A stretch of 64,000 nt of DNA from positions 522,689-586,688 of the forward strand of contig NW_019774292.1 in NCBI RefSeq assembly GCF_001039355.2. The letters run 5' to 3'. The notes under the pieces are model-generated. The model was not told the origin of the DNA. It did no database searches and worked only from the letters and a program-made list of their open reading frames with translations. Position 1 is the stretch's first letter; the number at the start of each line of letters is the position of its first letter. Shown here piece by piece: positions 50,758 through 60,545 of the stretch. The stretch is from Lingula anatina. Taxonomy: Eukaryota; Brachiopoda; Lingulata; Lingulida; Lingulidae. A program made the translations under genes and the position numbers.

Positions 50758-52492
50758 TACAACATTGGTCAAAAAGGTTGTCCCATCCCCATTTCCATGT
50801 ACTTTTATTTACAAATGATCACTTTACTGCTGTAAATTGTTAGAAATAGTGCTTTTTATTACAGATACCGTGTCTAACATGATTAATGGTTAACAAATAC
50901 AAAATAGTGATGAAAATATACATATTTTATACCATTTAGTAAAATTTATATGAGGTGATTTAGTATGAACGATCATAAATATACAAACACGTGACAAAAA
51001 ATCATGTTATATACATTTTGCTTCAAACCTTTTCCTATACAACATTTTTAACCATTTAGTAAAATTTATGAGGTACCCCCTCAAATCCACCGTTTCACAG
51101 TGACTTCTACAGATGTAAAGAAATGTCTATTATATAAATTGAAAAGACGCCATCAAATGTCACCAAATTCACACACAATTAGCATTAGGTTGTGCTCGTT
51201 AAAGGTCACGTGCCTAACAGCGTGTGCGTCTGCCGCATACTGCAGTTTTCTCCTGTAGACGGCGCGACAAGCCTTCAACACGGGTAACAATTCTGTTATG
51301 TGGGATATTGTCCCATTGTTCCTAAAGAGCGTGGCGGAATTGGTCCAGATTATTTGGGAATTGGTTCTCATCTGCAATGCACATTCTAATTAATGCCACA
51401 GGTGCTCAGTACGATTATTATCAGGGCTCAAAGTCCCTTCCTCATAGCCCTGTGTTTCTGCAACAGATCGCTTGCCAGACGAGAGCTGTGAGCAAGTGCG
51501 TTGTCACAATGAAGCCAGTAGCATCCCTGAAGTCACCTCTTGCAAATGGAGTGAGATTTTTGTTGAGAATGTTACAGTAAAATGCCCCTGTTACGTTTTG
51601 TTCCAAAAGAAACAATGTATTAATACCATGGGCTTAGCATGCACTCTAAATGAGGACTGATCTAACACCTAAGGCGATATTATCCTACACACACCCTTCC
51701 AAGAAACATTTTTAACATGTCTATGGACCCTCATTGGACCATCGATGGGGTACAAGAAATAATTTGATTCTACATCAAACCCGACTTCCTTCCAGTGATG
51801 GATGGCCAGGTTCAGGTGCCTGTGGGATCACTGAACGTAGCATTCTAAGCTGATATGTCACTCCATCTTCAAGAACTGACTTTGGGGTTAACTCCAGGCT
51901 TCATCATGACTACACACTTGCTCATAGCTCTCGCCTGGCAAGAGTTTGTTGAAGAAACACAATGGTCTAAGGATGAAACCACCATCTTTGAGCCCTGATA
52001 TTAAACTTACTAACCAACTGTGACGTGAATTGGAGTGTGCAATGCAAAGGAGACCCAACCCCATGAAAACGTGGACCAACTCCCCCAACGTGTTTAAGAA
52101 GAATGGGACAATATCCCACAAAACAGAATTGTTACCTGTGTTGAAGGCTTTTCGCGCCGTCTACAGGAGATAATTGCAGTATGCGGTAGACGCACACGCT
52201 GTTAGGCACATGACCTTTAATGAACACACCCTAATGCTAATTGTGTGTGAATTTGGTGACATTTGATGGCGTATTTTCAATTTAATTGACATTTCCTTAC
52301 ATCTGTAGACGTCACAGTGAAACGGTGGATATATTTTCACCACTATTTTGTATTTTTTAACCATTAATCATATTAGGCACGGTATCTGTAATTAAAGGCA
52401 CTATTTCTAACACTTTACAGCTGTGATGTGATCATTTGTAAATAAAAGTACATGGAAATGGGGGTGGGACAACCTTTTTGACCAATGTTGTA
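50758..52492. mobile_element. Palindromic Tc1/mariner-type element with two facing transposase remnants
   Basis: The ends are near-perfect inverted repeats starting TACAACATTGGTC and are flanked by TA on both sides (50756-50757 and 52493-52494), the target duplication typical of Tc1/mariner. Inverted similarity continues for roughly 600 bp of each arm to about 51,520 and 51,890, leaving a central part of about 370 bp. The left arm on the minus strand and the right arm on the plus strand both encode the transposase C-terminus: DNALAHSSR near 51,500 (minus), a TEHLW block, then EEWDNIPQNRI and SRRLQEIIAVCGRR (plus, about 52,105-52,200). Spacing from the D to the E of TEHLW is roughly 33-34 residues, which fits DD34E. 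Stops and frameshifts are present in both, so no active enzyme is made. About 155 bp of receptor-cluster flank is embedded in the left arm (about 50,930-51,085). Confidence 0.85.
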
Positions 52493-52494
52493 TA

Positions 52495-52788
52495 GTGGGA
52501 CTGATGGATAGTGCAAAGGATAGCGTTAGTCGGAATTAAGGTGTGTACTAAGTACTACTATAATGCACTTCCGTAATTAGTGTTGCTCGAAGCACTTTCA
52601 CTCACACCTGGACGATAAACGATAACAAAAGCAAAATTCCAACCCATCGCTTGAACTGCTTCTCTGTTGACAATTAAGTGGAAAATTGCATAAGATGTAT
52701 GTATATGCAGCCCTACTCTTCATATAGATATCCCTCGCTTTTAAGTATTTGTTTGTGGTATACGTGTTTTCTAACTACATGTACGTGC
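52495..52788. other. Distal 5' flank of receptor C, between two transposons
   Basis: Continues the upstream module (GGGACTGATGG, CACACCTGGACGATAAACGATA, TTGCATAAGATG) between the Tc1-like element and the LINE. Unit B has the same sequence without either insertion. Confidence 0.7.
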
Positions 52789-54595
52789 GTTTGTGGATTA
52801 TAAATCCGCTTTCGATTCCATCGATAGGCCAAGTTTATGGAAGCAATTAAATAAACTCGGTGTTCAAGGCAAATTGCTCCGCATTGTAAAAAGGCTTGTG
52901 TTAAGTATAAAGGTCAGCTATCTGAATATTTCCAAATACACAAAGGTCTATTACAAGGAGAGGTAATGTCCCCGCTACTTTCCTCTTTGTATGAAAATGA
53001 TTTTGAAACTTTTTGCTTATCGGAGAATTGTGATAGTATAGAAATACGGGACATAAATCTTTTCTTACTTATGTATGCTGATGACACGGTACTTTTATCG
53101 GAAACTCCTCAAGGACTATAAATACTTTTAGATATCCTGCAATTATACTCACAAAAGTGAAAGTTAACGGTAAATACAGCAAAAACNCCTCTTTGTATGA
53201 AAATGATTTTGAAACTTTTTGCTTATCGGAGAATTGTGATAGTATAGAAATACGGGACATAAATCTTTTCTTACTTATGTATGCTGATGACACGGTACTT
53301 TTATCGGAAACTCCTCAAGGACTATAAATACTTTTAGATATCCTGCAATTATACTCACAAAAGTGAAAGTTAACGGTAAATACAGCAAAAACAATGGTCT
53401 TTAGAAATGGGGGTAAGTTAAGGGCTAAAGAGACATGGAAATATAACGGTGTTGTCTTTGAAAGGGTGAATCAGTTTAGTTACCTCGGTTTACTTTTTTA
53501 TTTTAATGGTAAGTTTTGTCAAACTCAAAAACATGAACATTAGCAGAACATGTTTAAAAAAAGCATTATTTGCTATTAGCAGCATGTTAAAAAACCATAA
53601 CTTTAACGTGTCCACCAGCTGTGCAGTATTTGATACGTACGTTGGTAGTATTTTAAATTATGCATCAGAAATATGGAGATTCAATAAGGCAAATTGAAAG
53701 GATATAAGAATGGTATATACGGATTTTTTAAAAAAGAATGCTGGGTGTTAAAAGAAACACTAGTAATAGTGTATTATGAAATCGGGAGATATCCACTTAT
53801 TTTAGGTAGAAAACTAAGAATTTTTAAATATTGGCTGAAAATCCACTCTTCAAAAAACTGTTTTATACAAACGTGCTATAAAGATATCCTTAACAATAAT
53901 TTTGAGTGGATAAATTGTGTACGGAATGACCTTGAATTAATGGGTCTGTCATTTACTTTTTATGAAATAATGTCGGATGTTTGTATACTGTCCTTGATAG
54001 AACAAAGATTGAAAGATCATTTTAGACAAGTACTGACAAGAGAAATATTCACAGCGAGTAAAGGGCTTCTGTATCAACACCTTGTTGATAATTTCACAAT
54101 GCAATTTTATTTGAATAAGCCAATTTCACAGGAAAATAAGGAATTTATCGCAAAATTTAGGCTTTCGTCACATAATCTAGCAGTAGAGACTGGCCGGCAC
54201 ACAGACACAAATAAGAAATTAAGAATCTGTAATTTATGCAATTTAAACATTGTAGAGGATGAATTTCACTTTATACTTTAATGCCCTCACTACAGTACGA
54301 TTTGGCAGAAATATATTAAGAAATTTAATTATACAAAGCCAAGTGTCTTTAAATTAATTAAATTACTATCAATGTCTAATAATTAAACAACTTAGGAAAA
54401 TACCTTAAATGTGCATCGGAACTAAGATTAATGTCAGTCCGATGAATTATTATTATTATTAGTAGTAGTATTATTATCTGTTTCAGAAGTAGTTGTTGTA
54501 GTAATGGTAGTTGAGTAGATATAACTTTATATTGTTACTGTATTATATTCTGATGAGCCGTAGGGCTCAAAGATTTAATAAATCGAATTGAAACG
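52789..54595 (+). mobile_element. 5'-truncated, decayed LINE (non-LTR retrotransposon)
   Basis: Plus-strand reading, with frameshifts and stops, gives the C-terminal half of a LINE ORF2: FDSIDR, GLLQGEVMSPLL and the reverse-transcriptase catalytic box MYADDTVLL (near 53,070 and again near 53,280), then FSYLGL, GSILNYASEIW, and a long C-terminal region. The last large open frame is 53694-54281 and ends in a zinc-knuckle-like CNLCNLN...EDEFHF block. The 3' end (about 54,540-54,595) has the AATAAATCGAATTGAA-type tail common in such elements. A six-base direct repeat AACTAC at 52783-52788 and 54596-54601 fits a target-site duplication, and paralogous unit B has one uninterrupted copy of this flank. 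The 205 bp internal direct duplication around N at 53187 is probably an assembly fault. Not autonomous. Confidence 0.88.
52982..53392 (+). repeat. Exact 205 bp direct duplication separated by one N
   Basis: Bases 52982-53186 and 53188-53392 appear identical and are separated by a single N at 53187. The repeated block contains the reverse-transcriptase YADD box, so the LINE seems to have two. Perfect identity with an N exactly at the joint is typical of two overlapping contigs abutted without merging, not of a biological duplication. Confidence 0.9.
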
Positions 54596-54601
54596 AACTA
54601 C

Positions 54602-55044
54602 TTCCATAATTACTCTACTTGTTACAAGATAAAAAAACGCTGTTTATAATTTTATTCACATGTGGGCGATAAACAAAGTGCTGAGGTTTGAATTATGCTG
54701 ACATTGAAGCGGTACCTATATATACTTATTATGTGCACGCAGAGTTCGACTGGTTTAATGGTAACTAACAAATGCGTCAATATAATAATTCTTTTGTCCC
54801 AAAGGCATGTTCAACAAGCATATCTCTCCTCGCCCAGGTGTTAGACAAATCTATCGTGATGTTAGTATTGTCCACTCCATATACTGTGTGGGAGAAATGA
54901 CAATACGTACAACGTAATAGCCACTAGTATTGTCATTGGCTATAGCATTACCTGTACTTTAATTTGGTATACTATTTTTGAAACCCCTTCCATACTTTAA
55001 TTTATGTGCTATTTTATATACCTCGGATATTATAGGGTAGAATT
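54602..55044. other. Distal upstream module of unit C, after the LINE
   Basis: Continues the array upstream block from CTTCCATAATTACTCTACTTG to the TATAGGGTAG word that precedes module F. Non-coding. Confidence 0.65.
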
Positions 55045-55350
55045 GTAGTTGAGTTTTACCAAACAAAATTGGAACAAAATTGGTTTGATACATAATTTTG
55101 AAAGCTCAAATTTATTATTCTTAAACACTCATATTATCTCTCATTGTCTTCATTTATCTGTTTTTGGGACGTTATTGCAAATTAATTTTCTTTTTAAAAT
55201 GTGCAGAAATGAACAGCTACAGTTATACCTGTGAAGATTGTAATGGAATTAGGAGGATGCAATAAGTGTGTGTGAATGTCAACTATCGCACTGGTGACCA
55301 TGGTGATCTGTTAAAGATGCATTCTAAGTCCATTTTTGGTACAAATCCCG
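55045..55350 (+). repeat. Receptor-array flank module F, copy 4
   Basis: Same order of landmarks, with several small deletions (the CGAGGCTCAACTATCGC part is shortened). It opens the unit that leads to receptor D. Confidence 0.78.
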
Positions 55351-56139
55351 AAGAAATACCACCATATATTTATAACTCAAAAATATACTTCAGAAAATTG
55401 CTAAAGACATCATTTCAAAGTACCCCTGATTGATTTACAGGTCTTTTTCAAACTGGAGAGATGTAAGAAAGTTCAGTTTACAAACAAGGATTCGAAGAAG
55501 CTTTTTTAGGCAGAACGAGCAATTTAGTGAACGACTCGTCATATCGACTTTTTAGTGGTTTTAATGTTGCACTGGAAATCTACGCTCGACATATGTGCAA
55601 TTTTAAAGCAAAAATAAAAATAATTTTCCTTGAAACTCTATCAATTTTCCTCTATTTGTTTAGATATACCCTGTCCAAATCCGTTAAAAAACGAAAACTG
55701 AATCCGAGTTTCTTTCTACGAATTGACTTAATGGTCTGTAAAGGAAAATTGACATAAACGAAGTAATACTTTTTATTCCGTTCTTGTTTTCCACAATCGC
55801 TTTTAATATATGCCAATTGTATGCAAATGAGAGAATCCAATAATTCAAAACGAAACTTACTTGTGACCTTAATTATCTTTCAGTATTATTTAACTCATGA
55901 GCCCCGCGATTGGTCGAAAGCGAGACAGAATTCATCTTTTCCTACTTCCTGTACTTCCATACCAAAGCATATCTTTTGTTACTAAATTTTTATAAGTATA
56001 AAATAGCCCACTTTCAAAGTGATTTAGTATGAATGATCATAAATATACAAACACGTGACAAAAAATCATGTTCTATACATTTTGCTTCAAACCTTTTCCT
56101 ATACAACATTTTAAACCATTTAGTAAAATTTATGATTAC
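55351..56139. other. Partial extra unit upstream of the Tc1 fragment
   Basis: It contains an S module (about 55,440-55,740) and an N module (about 55,745-56,005) followed by the ATGATCATAAATATACAAACACG block, then the Tc1 fragment rather than a receptor. A second S module follows at 56,456, so two partial units are fused here. Confidence 0.55.
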
Positions 56140-56455
56140 CCCTTCAAATCGACTGTTTCATTGTGACTTCTACAGATGTAAATAAATGTCTATAAAATTG
56201 AAAAGACCATCAAATGTCACCAAATTCACACACAATTAGCATTAGGGTGTGCTTGTTAAAGATCACGTGCATAACAGCGTGTGCGTCTACCGTGTACTGC
56301 AATTATCTCCTGTAGACGGCGCGACAAGCCTTCAACACGGGTAACAATTCTGTTTTGTGGGATATTGTCCCATTCTTCTTAAACAAGTTGGGGGAGTTGG
56401 TCCTCGTTTTTATGGGGTTGGTTCTCCTTTGCATTGCACACTCCAATTCACGTGT
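56140..56455 (-). mobile_element. Tc1-like transposase 3' fragment
   Basis: The minus strand reads EEWDNIPQNRIVTRVEGLS and SRRLQEIIAVHGRR, the same transposase C-terminus as in the element at 50758-52492. There is no terminal inverted repeat here. The left junction with receptor-cluster flank (about 56,110-56,150) is the same junction seen inside the left arm of the larger element (about 51,040-51,090). The fragment was therefore probably copied with the duplicon rather than inserted independently. Confidence 0.82.
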
Positions 56456-56982
56456 ATTCGAAAGAAAGTAAAGCTATTTTTTGCAAAATGACATTTCGAC
56501 TTTATTTTAGTCGCATAAGACATCTGCGAAGCGGTTTATATGCTCAACTTATATGCAATTTTGAAGCAAGAAGAAAAATAATTTTTCTTGAAACTTTACA
56601 ATTTTCGTATACTGGCCGAGATATACATGTACCTTATCCAAAATCGTTAAGAAAATAAAAGTCCAATCCGAGTTTGTTTCCAGTTGGAGTCAGCAGTTTG
56701 CAAAAAAAAATATATACAAGCCTATACCTTCAATGGGACTTTCTTGCCTTCCAAAATCACTTTTCTACATGCTGAATGTATGGAAACAAATAAATCCGAG
56801 AATTTAGAACGTTTTTTATAAATGTATTGTGTTAAACGTTTAAGATTACTCGTATGCGCAAAATTAAACCAACCACCCACAGGTTCATTTTCAAATGTGA
56901 ATATTTTAAAATCATAATTTTAAGAAACATACTCAATTGCAACTGCAGCGTCCCATGTCGACTGGCCATTCACAAATTAGTC
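56456..56982. other. 3' flank of receptor D (module S and B-like 3' flank)
   Basis: Non-coding. S module landmarks are at 56,460-56,680. From about 56,740 the sequence is close to the 3' flank of B (CCAACCACCCACAGGTTC, TCAATTGCAACTGCAGCGTCCCATG). Confidence 0.6.
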
Positions 56983-58137
56983 TCACACCCGGGTAGTTAC
57001 ATGTATAGTAGTAATGGACGTTGCATTAATATCAGTGGACACATGTTGGTTTGAACATTGCCCATCCTGCCCATCGTTAGAATCACGCTCAACTGTCATC
57101 TTAGACTTTGAACATCCGCCAGTACAACAACAATAGGAGTTTTTAAACACATTTATCAGTTCGTTCCTGAAGATCTGTGCCGATGCAACGAAGAGAAAAA
57201 AGTTGATGTTGTGATTCAACAAACTTAGAAGAAACAGCCCATCCCGAACAAGCAAATGTCCCGCGGGGATGCTATAACCTATACCAGTGTACGCAGCCAT
57301 TGATATCGTCCAGTAGAGATCAAACCAGGAAAGCGGCCAAGTCAGCACGATGAACGCGGTCAATGTCGTTAATAGCAGAGTGTTTGTTTTATTGTTCGTC
57401 GATCCACCGCTACCCGAGTGCTGCTGCTGACGACCAGACAACTGTTGTCTTACAGAATGGATCTGTCTAAGTTTATATACAATAGCAAACGTCATAGCAG
57501 CTATTGCTACATATACAAATATTGTTCCAAACACCACGATATAATTTAAAGCAACATTAATATTAAGCGCTGCCTCTGCTGATAAAAAACACTCTGCAAT
57601 GTTGGGAGAACTCAAGCCTAAAGCCAACGGAATGAGAGCAATACATGTCAACAAAGCTTTTCGTCGGGTGCACAGAGGAGCTGCTTGCAGTGGTTTATAA
57701 ACTATAATAAGTCTCTCTACAGTCACCGCCAATACGTAAAAAACTGATAGAAGTAGAAACGTGTCACTAAAAAAATTTCCTGCCGAAGCAGCGCTGCACG
57801 AGAGTTCTGTTGTTTTATGAATAGTATCCCATAAGATGCATTCGCACGCTATATGCGTGAGTCGTAACTGATCCGCACCGGCAAGGAACAAAATGTAGAC
57901 GAAAGTTGACTTCCGCCTTAGGCTCGGACGTCGAAGAACCACGAAGAATGTGAGTAAGTTACTTATCAGGCCGATAACCGTCAAGACGTGTATTACAGTA
58001 CACCAACATGTCTTGAAGTTAAGCCAGCACCTCTGCTCGGGAGAAAGCTCGGAATAATAGAACCAACTCCCATTACCATCTGACGTACCACTGTAATCAT
58101 AATATTCAAACTCGTACAGGTAGTCGGTTTCAGCCAT
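56983..58137 (-). CDS. Intronless class A GPCR, paralogue D (mosaic)
   Basis: A 384-residue receptor with a short one-sequon ectodomain (N22) like paralogue A. Landmarks are N60, AGAD, VERL, TWPLSWF and NHNINFFLF (N312), then NSYCCC, in which the first Cys of the cluster is Ser. The C-terminus ends TTRV (PDZ-ligand-like) and carries the extra HV dipeptide otherwise found only in B. Comparison by eye splits it into blocks: the 5' flank through TM3 resembles A (ECILWDT, KTTE, FSDTF), TM6-TM7 is nearly identical to C, and the tail and 3' flank resemble B. This suggests gene conversion or unequal crossing-over. The start is the conserved ATG of MAETDY; the upstream in-frame candidate is TTG. The ORF is intact. 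Ligand unknown; a peptide-receptor-like class is inferred. Confidence 0.93.
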   Translation of the reverse strand: MAETDYLYEFEYYDYSGTSDGNGSWFYYSELSPEQRCWLNFKTCWCTVIHVLTVIGLISNLLTFFVVLRRPSLRRKSTFVYILFLAGADQLRLTHIACECILWDTIHKTTELSCSAASAGNFFSDTFLLLSVFYVLAVTVERLIIVYKPLQAAPLCTRRKALLTCIALIPLALGLSSPNIAECFLSAEAALNINVALNYIVVFGTIFVYVAIAAMTFAIVYKLRQIHSVRQQLSGRQQQHSGSGGSTNNKTNTLLLTTLTAFIVLTWPLSWFDLYWTISMAAYTGIGYSIPAGHLLVRDGLFLLSLLNHNINFFLFVASAQIFRNELINVFKNSYCCCTGGCSKSKMTVERDSNDGQDGQCSNQHVSTDINATSITTIHVTTRV

Positions 58138-59110
58138 CGTCAAATGCTGCCTTATACAGCCTCAAGATTAAGTTTATTCTGTACACCGCAACAGACAGCA
58201 GTGCTGGTGGGTTCAGGAAATGATGTCAATAGAAACGCAGGTCTATCTACAGTTGTCTCTGTTATGTGTAACTGATCACACAGATTAGTGGATCTGATGT
58301 ACTAGTACGATATAACCGACAGCGTAAGTCTCATATAAAATGTGTACTAAGTAACCACTATAATGTACTTCATTAAATAACGTGTCTCTCGAAACTCTTT
58401 CAATCACACCTGGACGATTTACGATAAATGAACAAACGCAAAATTCCAACCAATCGTTTCGCTGCGTCTATGATTATGTTGAGAATTATGTGAAATATTG
58501 CATAAAATAATGTGCCCACTGTATGGATCCCTTGTCTAAGTACGGTTTTTAAGTGTTTAACAAAAGGAACAGGATCATAACATTGTGTGGCGTACGTGTC
58601 ATCTAAGTGCTTCCATAATTACTATACCTGTTAATAGAAAGTTGATCTGAAAACACCTTTATTCACACTTGGACGAAAAACAAAACGCAGACTTTGGCTA
58701 TAATGGCATTAAGTGTAATATTGCATAAGATACCGCCCCAACAGTACATAAATACTACGTGCATACAGAGTTCGGTTGGTTCGAAAGTAATTAACAAATG
58801 CATTAATTTTATAATTCTTTTCTCTCAAAGCAATGTTCAACGAGCATATCTCTCCACGCCCAGCTGTCAGACAAATATATCGTGATACTAGTATTGTCCA
58901 CTCTTTGTACTCTGTGGGAGAAATGACAATGTGTACAACTTAATAGGGGAGTTGAGTGATCCGCTTTAGGGTACCTATATAATTCGAGGCACACCCTAAC
59001 CTTTTTTACCTTGATATGGCAAATGTTAACTTACCTGCAAATGTTAACTCCCTTTTCTAGTCATCAAGCCACTGTACAGACCCATGCACAGAATTTCGAT
59101 CCATAAACTC
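58138..59110. promoter_or_regulatory. 5' flank of receptor D, A-like
   Basis: Non-coding, and matches the upstream block of A more closely than those of B or C (GCAGTGCTGGTGGGTTCAGGAAA, GAAACGCAGGTCTATCTACAGTT, ACTAGTATTGTCCACTCTTTG). Likely promoter-containing by conservation within the array. Confidence 0.4.
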
Positions 59111-59592
59111 GTTGAATTTTACCAGGCAAGTTCCAGAATGTCATTAATACTTCATCCTGAAAGCACCAATTTATTGTTAAACATTCTTATTTCTCTCCTT
59201 ATCTTTATTCATCTGCTTTTGGGACGTTATTGCAATAAATTTACTTTTTAAAATATGCGAAAATGAAGAGCTACAGTTACCTGTAAAGATTATAACGAAA
59301 TTACAAGGATGCAAAAAGTGCGAGGTTCATCTATCGCATTCGGTGCAACTGTTGCAATAAATTTACTTTTTTAAATGTGCAGAAATGAAGAGCTATAGTT
59401 ACCTGTAAAGTTTGTAATGGGATTACAAAGAGGATGCAATAAGTGCCAGGCTCAACTATCGCGTTCGGTGCAACTCTCACGTATCGCATTAAGTGTGAAG
59501 GTCGATTAAAGCACTGCTGACAAACTGTTAAAGATGCCATCAGAGTCAATTTTTTTGCCACAAAACCCAACCAAATGCCGTCCAATATATGG
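59111..59592 (+). repeat. Receptor-array flank module F, copy 5, with internal 122 bp duplication
   Basis: This copy contains a direct tandem duplication: 59232-59353 and about 59354-59477 both run from GCAATAAATTTACTTTTT to CGGTGCAACT, with roughly a dozen differences. It opens the last unit, whose receptor is only a relic. Confidence 0.78.
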
Positions 59593-59879
59593 GACTTTTA
59601 CGAACTGAAGAGACGGAAAATATAGTTCAGTTTATAAAAAAAATTTTGAAGAAAGTAAAACTATTTTGGCAAAACGACATATCGACTTTATTTTAGTCGG
59701 ATAAGAAATCTGTGAAGCGGTATTTATGCTTTACTTATATGTAATTTTAAGTTAATAGAGAAAATAATTCTTCTTGAAACTTTACAATTTTCCTAAATTG
59801 GCCGAGATATACCTTATCCAAAACCGTCAAGAAAATGAAAATCCAACCTGAGTATGTTTCCAGTTGGACTCAGTGGTTT

Positions 59880-59921
<42 letters not shown>

Positions 59922-60396
59922 AATCATTTACAACCCTATACCTTTTATTGAACGTTCTTGCCTTCCACAATCACTTTAATATATGCTGGATGTATTGAAA
60001 CAAATAAATCCGAGAATTTAAAACGTATTTATCTGAAACTTACTTATGACCTTAACTCTCCTTCACAGAAAATCCTGTTTCCTAATTATGAAACGGGTCA
60101 TACGAAATAGTCTCCTGTGATACAGAAACAGTTCCCCACTGTACTGGTAAATTATGTCATACTGATCCTTAGCTGTGCACATATAACAGAGAGCGGTCTC
60201 CGTGTTGCACAGACCCTCAGTTTTTTATACATGCATCGTATTAAACGTTAAAAGATTACTCGTCACTGCAAAATTAAACCAATCACCCACAGGTTCATTT
60301 TTAAATGTAAACATTTTAAAATCACAATTTTAAGAAACAGTCAATTGCAACTGCAGCGTCCCATGTTGCTATCGACTGGCCATTTACAAATTAGTC
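59593..60396. other. 3' flank of the receptor relic
   Basis: Non-coding S and N modules, with an A39 run at 59882-59920, ending in the shared 3' flank (CACCCACAGGTTC, CAGCGTCCCATGTTGCTATCGACTGG). Confidence 0.6.
59882..59920 (+). repeat. A39 homopolymer
   Basis: Thirty-nine A within a module S copy. The equivalent position in unit D is a shorter A run (56,702-56,710), so it grew after duplication. Confidence 0.9.
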
Positions 60397-60545
60397 TCAC
60401 ACCCGGGAAGTAATAGTAGTAATGGATGCTGCATTAACATCAGTGGACACATGTTGTTTTCAACACTGCCCATCCTGCTCATCGTTAGAACCACGCTCAA
60501 CTGACATCTCAGAGTTTGAACAACCGTCAGTGCAACAACAAAACG
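60397..60545 (-). pseudogene. 3' relic of a fifth GPCR paralogue
   Basis: The minus strand reads as the last 48 or so codons of the receptor family, starting abruptly at the Cys cluster (CCCTDGCS) and continuing through SVERGSND to the terminal TSRV and the ancestral TGA. A premature in-frame TGA at 60460-60462 replaces the Ser codon before the QHVSTD motif. No transmembrane segment is present; homology stops at about 60545 and unrelated sequence follows. The 3' flank (CAGCGTCCCATG, ACTGGCCAT) matches the other units, so this is the end of the duplicated array rather than a dispersed copy. It is not expected to make a receptor. Confidence 0.88.
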
